DNA of 64,000 nt. Source: Stygiolobus sp037389425 (GTDB lineage: Archaea > Thermoproteota > Thermoprotei_A > Sulfolobales > Sulfolobaceae). Under the pieces are notes generated by a model. It saw only the letters and a program-made list of their open reading frames with translations. It did no database searches and was not told the DNA's origin. A program made the position numbers and the translations under genes. This document shows positions 9,620-20,082 of this stretch, piece by piece (the stretch's first letter is position 1; every line of letters starts with the position of its first letter). The stretch covers positions 15,747-79,746 of the forward strand of contig NZ_JBBHKR010000047.1 in the NCBI RefSeq assembly GCF_037389425.1. The letters run 5' to 3'.

Positions 9620-10687
9620 ATGGGACTATTTACGGCCCCTACACCACAGCCGTACGGAGTGCAAGCTCCGATAATACAGATAAATCAATACCCGCTCTGG
9701 GGCGAAGAAATAGCTCTTGCGTTATACTTTACTGAAGTTGCCGGAATGCTAATGGCAATCTTAGGAGTCATGGAGTATACTGGAAAGTATCCATCAATGG
9801 CTAAGAAAGGAGGACCTGTTGTATTTGTATCAACGATCTTAGCGTTTGCATTCTTCGCATATGATTTAGGTAGACCTCTTGCGGCTACCGCATCACCATT
9901 AGAAGCATTAGTGTACTTCACGAACTCATGGATGGCTAGAGGTATTATATTCGTAAGCGGACTGTTGTTATTCTCACTATTATATACAATATCGGTGTTA
10001 TTCTCTTCTAAGCCATGGCTCAGAGTTACATTCGCAACTTTAGGAATGCTTTTCGGTCTATTCTCAACTGTGTACAGCGGTTTTGAATTAGCAGCTACAA
10101 CTGGTGTACCCTTCTGGAATAACGCAGGATTACCAGTACTATTCCTAGCAGGTGGAATATTTGTAGGTGCTGGTATAGGTTACATTCTAGCCTTCGTTAC
10201 CAAAGGTGACGAGGGTATAATGGCTAGAAGGCTAATGGCAAAACTACTGGCTTTTTCGGGTATCGCCGAGCTGGTATCTTGGTTCATGTTCTTAGCCACA
10301 GTAAACTACATTAACGTGTTTGACGAGGTCGCTTATGATTACTTGTTGTCTCAAGTAACATTCTATCTTGACTTAATACTTTCGGGCTTAGCAGTACTTA
10401 TATCTGGAGTAGGTTATCTGTTCTCTGGTCCCTATATTGCGGTGCTATTTAACCCCTCGTTAAAACAACAGAAGGCAATCGGCGGAGAAGCTAAACCTTC
10501 TGATCTTCCTACAGGATTAAAATATGCTCTCCTAATAGCTGCGATCTTTGCGATAGTTGCCGCCTTTCTAACAAGAGCTGACATACTTTTCGCAGGGCAA
10601 TACGCGTATCAAACTGCTCCTCAAACTCCGTTCCAGATAGTGAGTAATCAACCGATTCCTATAGGTAGCTTTGGTTGGAGAGGGTAA
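9620..10687 (+). CDS. NrfD/PsrC-family membrane anchor subunit
   Basis: The 355-residue integral membrane protein has about eight or nine helices and opens with a proline-rich segment and PLWGEEIALALYF, typical of NrfD/PsrC proteins. The family anchors the Fe-S and molybdenum subunits and exchanges electrons with the quinone pool. It is transcribed divergently from the catalytic genes, unlike bacterial psrABC or soeABC where the three are co-directional, so it has its own promoter. The segment AYDLGRPLAA in the third helix region is a usual NrfD feature. It is probably the quinone-reactive subunit (SreC-like) of the complex encoded at 3302-8505. Confidence 0.85.
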   Translation: MGLFTAPTPQPYGVQAPIIQINQYPLWGEEIALALYFTEVAGMLMAILGVMEYTGKYPSMAKKGGPVVFVSTILAFAFFAYDLGRPLAATASPLEALVYFTNSWMARGIIFVSGLLLFSLLYTISVLFSSKPWLRVTFATLGMLFGLFSTVYSGFELAATTGVPFWNNAGLPVLFLAGGIFVGAGIGYILAFVTKGDEGIMARRLMAKLLAFSGIAELVSWFMFLATVNYINVFDEVAYDYLLSQVTFYLDLILSGLAVLISGVGYLFSGPYIAVLFNPSLKQQKAIGGEAKPSDLPTGLKYALLIAAIFAIVAAFLTRADILFAGQYAYQTAPQTPFQIVSNQPIPIGSFGWRG

Positions 10688-10799
10688 CTAAGGTAAGTTT
10701 TTTATATATTTTCTTGTAAAAATTGTTTTAATTAAATTAATATATCCATAATCTTTTTAAATCTAGACTAATATTATTAAAATTAAGGGGCAGTAATTT

Positions 10800-11516
10800 A
10801 TGCCCGGCGAGCTGTCAATAGTGCTTTTTTTAGTTGAACACGTTAGGTTCTTAGTTGATCATTTTAAAGTGCACTTTTTCGTAGTACTATCCGCTAAGTT
10901 ATCCGCAAAAGAAGTAAAAGTGCTTTATAAAATGGTTATTTTAGGGCCTATTTCTTCCTACCGCCTTTCACAAGAGTGCGACCTACCTTCAGCTACAGCT
11001 TGGAGGATACTTAAGAGACTTGCAAAGGAAGGATATGTAAGAATGGGGTATAGAAGCTTTTACATAACTCCTAGAGGACTTATAGCTGTCTTCAGATCTG
11101 GAGAAGATGAAAGGATCAGAAGACTAGTAGCTGTAAAGCTAAAAGAAGAGTGGAAATACGAGGGGTCTGAGGAGGAGATGTACACTTTTCTTAATGAACT
11201 AGTAAAGCTGTCTGATAAAGGATTGTTCAATGTGGACAACTTGTGTTTTAATCATCCGACATCTTTAGCAGCTTTCCTTTATCCGTTTGCCGAGCAGTTC
11301 TCTGAAACGTCAAAGAAAATAATAGCTTATTATATGTTGAAAATCTTCCCACCCGTCTCAATAACGCCTACATGCAAAGGTGTAATAGGATTCAAGGAAA
11401 ACGGAGAACCTTATGCTATAGCAATGAACTGTGTAAAGGAGGGAATAAGGCTTAACTTCTCTTGTGAATGTATAAGGAGGATGATTTGTAGCAATAATGT
11501 TGCTATAAGAAAATAA
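10800..11516 (+). CDS. Winged-helix transcriptional regulator with cysteine-containing C-terminal domain
   Basis: The N-terminal third holds a winged helix (GPISSYRLSQECDLPSATAW, with the recognition helix AWRILKRLAKEGYV) and a wing ending in YITPRG. The C-terminal domain has cysteines at DNLCF, TPTCKG, AMNCV and a final CECIRRMIC. This arrangement could bind a metal or Fe-S cluster or sense redox or sulfane sulfur. It stands directly downstream of the anchor gene, so it may control the molybdoenzyme genes. A TATA-like ATTATTAAAATT lies about 24 bases before the ATG. The family beyond wHTH is not recognised; the sensing role is inference. Confidence 0.7.
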   Translation: MPGELSIVLFLVEHVRFLVDHFKVHFFVVLSAKLSAKEVKVLYKMVILGPISSYRLSQECDLPSATAWRILKRLAKEGYVRMGYRSFYITPRGLIAVFRSGEDERIRRLVAVKLKEEWKYEGSEEEMYTFLNELVKLSDKGLFNVDNLCFNHPTSLAAFLYPFAEQFSETSKKIIAYYMLKIFPPVSITPTCKGVIGFKENGEPYAIAMNCVKEGIRLNFSCECIRRMICSNNVAIRK

Positions 11517-11733
11517 TATTAAAATAATTTTAGAAGAAAATAAGATAAGTATTTTTAAATTTTATTCCTAATAGGGACCAGTCTAATTTAGATATTTTAT
11601 TAATTTAATATTGGATAAAGAAGAAAAATTATAAAAGAATCAAAGAATATATAAAGATTATATTACTTTATTTTTGATAAATTAAAGTAAAAAGAGATGA
11701 TAAATAATAGGCAGAGTTTGTTCAATATCCCAC

Positions 11734-12039
11734 ATGAGAGTAGAAGACTTAGAAAGAATGAGAGAACTTGCTTTGGAATACGATAAACTACTGAACGAAG
11801 TGCTAAACGAGGTACAGCCACTGGTGAGAGAATGCCTGGCACTTGAGTTAGATGATACATTATCACCGGTCTTCGCTATAGAGAACGTTAAGACACAGAA
11901 TGCTATTTTAGCTTTACCGTACAAGTGCGGGGAAAAGATAGGTTATTTAGTCATAACAAAGGAGGGGAAAGTCTATTTTGAAGATTTTCAAGGTAATGTA
12001 GAGGAAAGAGGTGAATTATTTGTTAAAGAAAATAGTTAA
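11734..12039 (+). CDS. Small hypothetical protein
   Basis: The 101-residue protein is not recognised. The first half is an acidic amphipathic helix pair (LERMRELALEYDKLLNEVLN), and the second half looks like beta strands (NAILALPYKCGEKIGYLVIT). Its 3' end overlaps the gluconolactonase-like gene by 20 bases, so the two are probably co-transcribed and coupled. The preceding 217 bases (11517-11733) are very AT-rich and hold TATA-like motifs but no gene. Confidence 0.6.
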   Translation: MRVEDLERMRELALEYDKLLNEVLNEVQPLVRECLALELDDTLSPVFAIENVKTQNAILALPYKCGEKIGYLVITKEGKVYFEDFQGNVEERGELFVKENS

Positions 12040-12841
12040 CAAAAAAGGGATACTATACGAGGGACCAGTATGGTTCAAAGACACTCTGTATTTCGTAGAC
12101 ATACTCAAAGGGGAAGTCCATACATTAAGGGGAGATAAGCACACGTGGATTAAAGTCGGAACTTACGTCAGCTCCCTTCAGCCTTACAAGAGAGGAGGGC
12201 TGGTAGTCACAGCGGATAAGGGTTTTTACCACGTGAGTGAAGAGGGCGTAAAGACAATTTATGAAGTAAAGGAGTGGGATAACAGAAACAGATTTAACGA
12301 TGGTAAGTGTGATGCCATGGGAAGATATTGGGTAGGTACTATGAACCTCGAGGAAAAATATCCTACCGGTGCACTGTTCGTGTTGGACAAGGGATTAATA
12401 CTTAGAAAGGTTCTTGAAGGGATTACTATCTCTAACGGATTAGCGTGGAATTTAGACAACACTAAGATGTATTATATAGACTCACCGACTAAGAAAGTGT
12501 TTGAGTTTGCCTTTAACCTTTCTACTGGAGAAATAAGGGATAGAAAGATCCTAGTCGATCTAACGAGGTTTCAAGGAGTCCCAGACGGGATGACGATCGA
12601 TTCAGAGGGATATCTATGGGTAGCAATATACGGAGGAGGAAAAGTAATTAGAGTAAGTCCTAAAGGTGAGATAGTAGGTGAGATCAAAGTCCCTGCATCT
12701 CACACTACCTCTGTTACGTTTGGGGGGAATAATATGAGGACTCTCTTCATAACTACAGCAAATGACGAGGCTGAAGGCGGTTACGTATATGCCGTGGAAA
12801 CTGATATAAAAGGCGTTGAAAGTTTTGAGTGTGAATTTTGA
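12020..12841 (+). CDS. SMP-30/gluconolactonase/LRE-family lactonase
   Basis: This six-bladed beta-propeller of about 273 residues has the metal-binding residues of the SMP-30 family. They are Glu in LYEGPVW (about residue 14), Asn in RFNDGKCDAMGRYWVGTM, Asn in ISNGLAW and Asp in VPDGMTID. The family hydrolyses sugar lactones such as gluconolactone. In Sulfolobales that is the step after glucose dehydrogenase in the branched Entner-Doudoroff pathway. I place the start at a TTG (12020) because GAGGTGA lies six bases upstream; a GTG at 12011 in the same frame is inside that site. The broken dehydrogenase at 16868-18890 is on the other strand and need not be linked. Confidence 0.85.
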   Translation: MLKKIVNKKGILYEGPVWFKDTLYFVDILKGEVHTLRGDKHTWIKVGTYVSSLQPYKRGGLVVTADKGFYHVSEEGVKTIYEVKEWDNRNRFNDGKCDAMGRYWVGTMNLEEKYPTGALFVLDKGLILRKVLEGITISNGLAWNLDNTKMYYIDSPTKKVFEFAFNLSTGEIRDRKILVDLTRFQGVPDGMTIDSEGYLWVAIYGGGKVIRVSPKGEIVGEIKVPASHTTSVTFGGNNMRTLFITTANDEAEGGYVYAVETDIKGVESFECEF

Positions 12842-12842
12842 C

Positions 12843-14096
12843 TTAACCTTCCTCAAGATACCTAAATAGAAAGGAGTTTGAGACTAACAGTACTCCGGCT
12901 ATAACGAAGTCTATACCGTAGCCTAGATAATGAGTAAAGTATCCTGAGAATATTGAACCGACGAAAAGAGATACCCCTACTATAGTACTATATACTCCCA
13001 GTCCACTACCTTGGCTCCTTTCTCCTACGATTTTAAACACGAGAGTGCTGGATGAAGAATAAAATAATGAGTATGCAATCCCAGCGGCTAAAGGATAAAA
13101 TAACAACCCTGATATGAAAACTGGAAAGCCGAAAAACAGTTCTGTGACTATTCCCATTGATAGGTAAGAGACTCCTCTAAGAAGTAGCGAGAGATGAGCT
13201 ATTTTCTTCTCTTCAGCTCTTACTAACAATCTTTCTGAAATTTTAAATCCTAAAATCTGGAAGATCATTCCAACTGTGATTACTATTAATACGCTAGATT
13301 TATCTAAGCCTTTTACGTAAAGACCGGCTGGATATACAGTATTAAAAATTCCACTACTAACGTAGAAGATTACAATACCAAGATAAAGGAGTGGGATATA
13401 ATTTGTAGGTTTAATCCTCAATCTCTTCAAAGAAAACATCTTAAAGGAATGAGGGTTGGGTAAATGAAGGAACATCATAGGCAAATGTCTCATTCTTATC
13501 ATGAAGGATTCCTTATGATGTAAAATTGCTACCCTCTCAAACGTTATAACTGGCTTTGGAATTAGCTTTAATCCTGCAACAAAGGTGATCAGAGCGATTA
13601 ACCCTAAAGTTTCCTCTATCTGATAGATCTTGAGAAAAAGTACAAGAACCGTCGAGATTAGCAAGCCTATTAGCATACCTAGAGAGGACAAGAAAGAGAA
13701 CTTTGAAAACAGTTGACCCCACTGCTTTTTCTCAGCTGATTCCATCACGAGTAAGTTAAAGGGAGTAGTAGAGGCTGTACTCATGAATGTAACTAGAGAG
13801 TAATCAGCTGCTAATAGAGATATTGAATTAACAAGTGGCATAAGAAGTAAAGATACTGAAGTCCCGCCCATGCTTATAAGGATCTGTTTCTTTCTATCCA
13901 TTCTATCAGCCATAAATCCCCAGAAAAGCGAAGATGGTATTAAAACTGCATTACTCAAGGATATAGCAAAAGATACGTCAAGTGCATTACCACCCAAAGT
14001 TAGAATTTGAAGAGTAATGAGTGTGGACAAAGGTCCGGTAGATGCGTTAAACGGCAGCACGAGCCACATCCATTTTGTGTCCTTGTACTTTATCAT
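12843..14096 (-). CDS. Major facilitator superfamily transporter
   Basis: The 417-residue protein has about 12 hydrophobic segments. The MFS loop 2-3 motif appears as GFMADRMDRKKQ after helix 2, and a central basic loop (KMFSLKRLRIKPTNY) separates the halves. It is convergent with the lactonase gene; the two stop codons are one base apart. The transported compound cannot be told from sequence. Confidence 0.85.
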   Translation of the reverse strand: MIKYKDTKWMWLVLPFNASTGPLSTLITLQILTLGGNALDVSFAISLSNAVLIPSSLFWGFMADRMDRKKQILISMGGTSVSLLLMPLVNSISLLAADYSLVTFMSTASTTPFNLLVMESAEKKQWGQLFSKFSFLSSLGMLIGLLISTVLVLFLKIYQIEETLGLIALITFVAGLKLIPKPVITFERVAILHHKESFMIRMRHLPMMFLHLPNPHSFKMFSLKRLRIKPTNYIPLLYLGIVIFYVSSGIFNTVYPAGLYVKGLDKSSVLIVITVGMIFQILGFKISERLLVRAEEKKIAHLSLLLRGVSYLSMGIVTELFFGFPVFISGLLFYPLAAGIAYSLFYSSSSTLVFKIVGERSQGSGLGVYSTIVGVSLFVGSIFSGYFTHYLGYGIDFVIAGVLLVSNSFLFRYLEEG

Positions 14097-14203
14097 TCTT
14101 GCTTAAATGACCTTACTAATATTTAAAAAATTTATTGAAATGTTAAATGTAGTTAAACCGTTAATATATTAGAGAATTGAAGGTTTAAACCCCAGCCTGA
14201 AAA

Positions 14204-15655
14204 TTAAGCAAACTTAGAAAATGTAGAGTAAACTTCATAAGCCTTAGGTCTGGTTTTTGGTTCGCAGGAAAGCATACTGACTACCTCGTGGAAGACCTCT
14301 TTTTCGATCAAAGGTATTGAGATAACCCACTTGCACAACGCATTTTTTGCTTCCTTTACTTTTTCCAATGCTTTTCTAATATCGCCCTTAAGGTAATAGT
14401 CTACTCCTTCGTTTAGAGATAAAATATCAGGTCTATCATTTCTACCGGTGAGTAAAACATACGAAACTACCCCGAGAGCGAAAATATCCATAGAAGTCTC
14501 AGCACCTTTACCGAGGATTGCGTTTTCCAATTGATCTGGCGGAGCGTATTCTGCTGTAAGCTGTTTTATACTACCTCCTGTTCTCGTTGAGCTACCTAAG
14601 TCCCCTATCTTAATCATTCCCTTGATCCTAGAGTACACTTCCTCTCCGGTCTTACCTACTGGTTTTGCTAAAAATATGTTCTGAGGTTTGAAATCTAAAT
14701 GAACATAACCTTGTCTGTGAATATGGTCAAGAGCTAAAGCGCTTTCAGCTATAATCGAATACACGATTTTCCTCCATTTACTTGAGTATCTTACATTAGG
14801 ATTGTTAAAGAGATCCATTACCGTCCCTCCTTCCATAAACTCCATTATTAGCCTAGGGGGATCCCTGAGGTATAATTCAGTGTTACCCTTCAGAATTTCT
14901 TTAATTGAGTTTTGATCTACGTTAATGGCATAGATCTTTACCGTATATTTGCTGTTGGAGAGGGCAATTAAGTTTGAAGCTTCTACTTGTAAATCATAAT
15001 AATAACCTTTTACTATAGTGGTGCCCCTAGTATTGGAATTCAATTTAAGGACTTTGATAGCGTAAGGAACGTTGTCGTAGATACCTTTTAGTATATAACT
15101 CGTTCCACCCTCACCTATTACCGAAAGGACATTATAAACGCCTAACGATTTACCGACCCAAAGTTTTGGATCCCATTTCTCTAAAGGGGGGAGCTTGTTA
15201 GATGGTTGTACTATCGGTTGTACTGATCTTTGTGAAGAAGCTGGTAAACTAGTTACAACTCCAATATGTAAATCAGCATACTCCCCAGTGGAAAAGTATA
15301 ATCTCAAAGGTAAGATGTTCGTTTTAGGTAGTGGGAATCTATAACTAATTGATACTTTATTTATGCCTATGTTAAGCATATCTGGATTAACATCAGTAGT
15401 AACGATATTATTAAGAAGGAATTGTACTCCAGTTATTCTTAATGCTCGATTGACATATAACGTGAGGTATATTGTAAATCCCCAAGTATAATCGTCTATT
15501 ATCCCATCTAACAACTTTATCCTAAGGGGAGTCTTGTAAAGGTTTATAAAGGGGGCTAAGAAGTCCGGTATCGGAACAAGAGGACTATTACAATGGGGAC
15601 AAGTATTATAGTTATCCGGAAGGGTTACTCTACACCTTTTGCAATATTTGGCCAT
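14204..15655 (-). CDS. Eukaryotic-type Ser/Thr protein kinase with N-terminal zinc ribbon (ArnC-like candidate)
   Basis: A zinc ribbon comes first (Cys5-x2-Cys8...Cys19-x2-Cys22), then about 120 residues of likely beta-sandwich, then a complete Hanks-type kinase domain. The glycine loop is GEGGTS (181-186), the ATP-binding Lys is in AIKVLK (201), the catalytic loop is HLDFKPQN (Asp321), and the metal site reads DLG (352) instead of DFG. It also has a YAPPDQ activation end and a MDIFALGVV helix. The kinase should be active. I choose the ATG at 15655, where the ribbon begins; an upstream start at 15697 would add 14 unrelated residues. FHA and VWA proteins, the usual partners, are encoded at 35-38 kb. 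Identity with ArnC of Sulfolobus is an inference. Confidence 0.85.
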   Translation of the reverse strand: MAKYCKRCRVTLPDNYNTCPHCNSPLVPIPDFLAPFINLYKTPLRIKLLDGIIDDYTWGFTIYLTLYVNRALRITGVQFLLNNIVTTDVNPDMLNIGINKVSISYRFPLPKTNILPLRLYFSTGEYADLHIGVVTSLPASSQRSVQPIVQPSNKLPPLEKWDPKLWVGKSLGVYNVLSVIGEGGTSYILKGIYDNVPYAIKVLKLNSNTRGTTIVKGYYYDLQVEASNLIALSNSKYTVKIYAINVDQNSIKEILKGNTELYLRDPPRLIMEFMEGGTVMDLFNNPNVRYSSKWRKIVYSIIAESALALDHIHRQGYVHLDFKPQNIFLAKPVGKTGEEVYSRIKGMIKIGDLGSSTRTGGSIKQLTAEYAPPDQLENAILGKGAETSMDIFALGVVSYVLLTGRNDRPDILSLNEGVDYYLKGDIRKALEKVKEAKNALCKWVISIPLIEKEVFHEVVSMLSCEPKTRPKAYEVYSTFSKFA

Positions 15656-15703
15656 GCTTATTGATGTAAATACTCCAAGAGTAAAATAAGTTATCAAAAG
15701 AGG

Positions 15704-16309
15704 CTAGATCAATTTAACATCTCCGTTCTTAACATATATACGTAGATCGTCAGTTTCCTTCTCATTTGCGGAGTTTATAATCGTAGGAATAACGCTATTT
15801 AAGGTATCAAACTTATCGACATAGATATATAGTTTTGATGCTGATATCCTATCTAAGAGTTCTTCTATCCTTTCTTTTATTTTGTCTAAATGTTTAATAC
15901 CGTCGAGAGACAGTATAATTATCGTTTTATCTCTGCGACGTATAATTATCTTGCTCTTGGAATAGAAGAACGCAGTATTAGGTATATAATATTCCTTTTT
16001 CTTCCTTAACAGCCTACTTAATAAAATTGAGTTATCCTCTTCCACGTAAACAGAATTCAGGTCTCCCTTGTATCTAATCATTAATTTTGAACTTCTAACT
16101 TTATCTTCGAAGACGAATAACTTATAAAGATCTTTCAGAGTCATAGGGATTCTTAATTCCCCACCTATTACGACCTCTGCAAGAATTCTTTCAAAGTCTG
16201 TAAGCTTGATTTTCGGAGCATAAATTATAATATCAACTGGTAAAGAAGCGAACCTATCCTTATATGACGATATATACTCACTACCGTCACCGTTTAAAAA
16301 TATTATCAC
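15704..16309 (-). CDS. Hypothetical protein upstream of the protein kinase
   Basis: The 201-residue soluble protein is not recognised. It is rich in Lys, Ile and Asp, with beta-strand-like stretches (DKTIIILSLDG, SASKLYIYVDKFDT) and one helical segment (HLDKIKERIEELLDRI). It lies 48 bases upstream of the kinase on the same strand and is probably in the same transcription unit. It could be a kinase partner or substrate, judged only by position. Confidence 0.6.
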   Translation of the reverse strand: MIIFLNGDGSEYISSYKDRFASLPVDIIIYAPKIKLTDFERILAEVVIGGELRIPMTLKDLYKLFVFEDKVRSSKLMIRYKGDLNSVYVEEDNSILLSRLLRKKKEYYIPNTAFFYSKSKIIIRRRDKTIIILSLDGIKHLDKIKERIEELLDRISASKLYIYVDKFDTLNSVIPTIINSANEKETDDLRIYVKNGDVKLI

Positions 16310-16423
16310 AAATAATGCCTCTTTATTATTAATTATTAATCTTTCTCTTTAAAACTTAACGTTTTCCCTAAATCTAATATAAATTAATAATACTTCTTTC
16401 AGTCGTGTACAGATAAACAAAAT

Positions 16424-16834
16424 TCATTTTCCTCCGTTATGCCAAGGAGGAACCCTTGGATTTTCTATCCTATCCCAAGTATCATAAGGTTTAATATCTA
16501 ATACTGGGGTTCCGTCATAAGCATTTACACCTTTGACCGTTAACACATTCTCTTCTATGCTTATGAGTTCAGCAACTGAGATACCAATAGGGTTTGGCCT
16601 AAATTGAGACCTAGTAGCGAAAACTCCTACCTCTCTTGAATCCCTAACTCTTTTTAGTTTGCCGTCGAAAGAGGCTAAGTGTAAGTGGTAAATTAAAATT
16701 ATATGGGAAAATTCCTCGATACCTTTTAAACCTTCTTGATATTTCTTATCAATAATAACTTTTACTTGAGCGTCACGAGAGGCTGAATTGTCATCCCTTT
16801 TTATATACCCTATATAATCAAAACAGCATTTCAC
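16424..16834 (-). CDS. TrmO-family tRNA N6-threonylcarbamoyladenosine methyltransferase (TsaA/YaeB/VirR)
   Basis: The 136-residue protein has the family core GVFATRSQFRPNPIG, followed by GTPVLDIKPY, the S-adenosylmethionine-binding and conserved C-terminal motifs of the TsaA/TrmO family. The family methylates t6A37 of some threonine tRNAs. The length matches the one-domain archaeal form, which lacks the C-terminal extension of Escherichia coli TrmO. It stands alone, just before the broken dehydrogenase. Confidence 0.9.
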   Translation of the reverse strand: MKCCFDYIGYIKRDDNSASRDAQVKVIIDKKYQEGLKGIEEFSHIILIYHLHLASFDGKLKRVRDSREVGVFATRSQFRPNPIGISVAELISIEENVLTVKGVNAYDGTPVLDIKPYDTWDRIENPRVPPWHNGGK

Positions 16835-16925
16835 ATGATAGTTTTTCCGTCTACAGTTTATAAAGTATTAAACTGAATGGGTCAAGTTGTCTATTCTTCC
16901 GCCATCAACTACTATTACCTGCCCA

Positions 16926-18109
<1,184 letters not shown>

Positions 18110-18968
18110 TAAGGAAATTTTGACAAAGAAGTATTTAAATATAAGGGGGCTATCCATCCCCGCTGGCGAGGCTTTCCGCCCCTTACCCCCCAGTTTCTGT
18201 AATATACCTAGCATTTTCCGATACTAAAAACGAAACCACATGTGCAACGTCCTCAGGTTTTCCAGTAGTATGTAAAACCGTTTTATTTCTGAAGTATTCC
18301 CTTAATTTTTCATCTTCTTCTTCACTTTTTCCTCCTATTGTCATGTCAGTATCGATCCACCCAGGGGCTACTGCATTAACTCTGATTCCATATTTGCCTA
18401 ATTCGAAAGCCAACCTTCTGGTCAGTATGATCACCCCCGCTTTAGTAACTGCATAGAATGTAGTACCTTCTGCTGCAGTCCTTATTCCCGCATTAGATGC
18501 GATGTTTACTATAGAGGCATTACCTGCGTTTTTAAGTAAAGGTAGTAACTCGTAAGTCATGTATATTACTCCGTTGAGGTTAACTCTTAACATTTTCTCG
18601 TATTTCTCTTCGTCAAACTTTTCAAAGGGCATTAAATTCCATAGACCGGCGTTATTCACTAATACATGCAATTTATCTGTTAACTCCTCAACTTGCTGCT
18701 TAGCTCTTCTTACTTCTTCTCTGTTTCTTACGTCACATTTTAGAATTACGATCCCTTCTTTTTCTAGTTCCTTAGCTTTCTCCGTAGAAGAGTTGTAAAA
18801 TATGATAGTCTTATATCCTTCTCTACTTAAAGTTTATGCTATAGTTCTACCTATACCTCTTGATCCTCCAGTTACAAGTGCATAATTCATATCACAAACA
18901 GAATAAAGTAACGAGATAAAAAAGAGAGTAATCAATTACAATATATAAAATTAGGAGAATATTCTTCC

Positions 18969-19163
18969 TTATTTCTTCTTTGTATTTTTCTTAATCTTTT
19001 CAGCTAAGTCTTGATTGATCTGTTTTATGCCATGGGCTTTTTGGGCGTGTATTTTCAAGATCTCTATGAGCTCCTCCTCACTTGAAGCTCCTCTTATTTC
19101 GTATCCACAATTCATTCCTATATCGGCACAGCTAAAGTTGTACTTCTTTTTCCCGAATAGCAT
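18969..19163 (-). CDS. DUF1059-family small protein
   Basis: The 64-residue protein has the family pattern of an N-terminal FSCADIGMNCGYEIRG with two conserved cysteines, a run of glutamates (SSEEELIEILKIHAQKAHG) and a basic tail. The function of DUF1059 is not known; the cysteine and histidine pattern suggests metal binding. It is divergent from, and clearly a paralogue of, the two copies at 19283-19640, which implies local duplication. Confidence 0.85.
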   Translation of the reverse strand: MLFGKKKYNFSCADIGMNCGYEIRGASSEEELIEILKIHAQKAHGIKQINQDLAEKIKKNTKKK

Positions 19164-19282
19164 AGAAATACGTCAATAAAGAAGTATATCTTAGTTTGTT
19201 AGAAAATTTTTAACATTTAATCCGTTATAAAAGTAAAAAATTCTAACATCAGTTTAATACTATTAAGCACGTTCTGACTATT

Positions 19283-19402
19283 ATGAAATACAATTTCAGA
19301 TGTGAAGACATAGGGATGAATTGTGGGTATGAAATAAGAGGAGCTTCTACAGAGGAAGAGTTATTAGAAGAACTGAAAATCCACGCAAAAAATGTCACAT
19401 AA
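19283..19402 (+). pseudogene. DUF1059 domain, first half of a frameshifted two-domain gene
   Basis: From the ATG at 19283 the frame encodes FRCEDIGMNCGYEIRG and EEELLEELKIHAKN, then stops at TAA 19400-19402. Deleting one A from the A6 run at 19387-19392 would join it in frame to the next gene, giving HAK-MSHNLNSIP, which matches HAKLSHNMSTIP in the second domain. It is most simply half of a tandem DUF1059 protein split by a one-base slip, or a sequencing error. Confidence 0.7.
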
Positions 19403-19640
19403 TCTGAACTCTATACCTCCGGACGTATTAGAAAAGATAAAGAGAAATATAAAGAAGAGTGGAAATTATAGTTTTAGTTGTGCCGATGTAGGAATGAAAT
19501 GCGGTTTTGAGATAATTAACGCGGATAGCGAAGAAGAACTACTGAACGAACTAGCAATTCACGCCAAACTTAGCCATAACATGTCAACTATTCCGCAAGA
19601 TACTCTAAATGCGATAAAGTCCAAAATAAAAGTCATGTAA
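19392..19640 (+). CDS. DUF1059-family small protein (second domain of the split gene)
   Basis: The 82-residue frame begins with an ATG that lies inside the slipped A-run. Its first 24 residues (SHNLNSIPPDVLEKIK...) look like the tail of the preceding DUF1059 unit. A complete unit then follows with FSCADVGMKCGFEI, EEELLNELAIHAKLSHN and a basic end. It may be translated on its own from the ATG at 19392, or as part of a 118-residue two-domain protein if the frameshift is not real. Function unknown. Confidence 0.75.
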   Translation: MSHNLNSIPPDVLEKIKRNIKKSGNYSFSCADVGMKCGFEIINADSEEELLNELAIHAKLSHNMSTIPQDTLNAIKSKIKVM

Positions 19641-20082
19641 AGTTTTTTACCTCCTTCACTAATTTTAATTTTGTCTTCTTTTTATCACAGAAACTATAAA
19701 AATTTTGACTATTGTTTAGAATTCAATCAGTCGTAAATGATCTGAAATACCTTGCTACATATTACGACGGATTCACCTCTCTATTAAACACAGCTTATTT
19801 CCCGATTAACGTTGGTTAAAAGTTATCATTCCTAATAAAGTATATCTTTAAGAATTGCATTATTATGGTCAGAAAATATTTCTCCAAAAGCCCACGGTTA
19901 TTAACACACCGTAGAGTTGAGGAAGACGAAGAAATTCGACTATAGAAAAAGAGTAAGAGAGCAAAAATGATAATGACGGGTTAAGCACTCCTATGTGAAG
20001 TAGCTGAGAAGATAATGTAGAATTAGAACTATCAGTTTAGAGTACGAAAAGAAATTATGAGATTCCTTTTCTAACTTCTTTT
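19641..20082 (+). other. Gene-free stretch with a start-less relic reading frame
   Basis: No credible gene is seen in this 442-base gap. On the plus strand a frame of about 40 codons ending at TAA 19817-19819 reads VVNDLKYLATYYDGFTSLL, without any start codon and with a stop just upstream. It may be the tail of a lost gene. The rest is AT-rich, with no clear RNA gene. Confidence 0.4.

Noticed and set aside
9685..9921. Reading frame of 78 codons opposite the NrfD-like gene and similar antisense frames under other genes
   Set aside because: They mirror the codon pattern of strong genes on the other strand and have no recognisable motifs or promoters.
18110..18214. N-terminal extension of TnpB by 35 residues
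   Set aside because: It would translate the left end of the element and flanking DNA; the family start MARRVKAIRATV lies at 18109.
19386..19393. A-AAA-AAT slippery heptamer in the DUF1059 pair, as in the known -1 programmed frameshift of a Sulfolobus fucosidase gene
   Set aside because: A -1 slip here leads to TGT CAC ATA ATC TGA and a stop. Joining the two domains needs a +1 shift, so the known mechanism does not fit.
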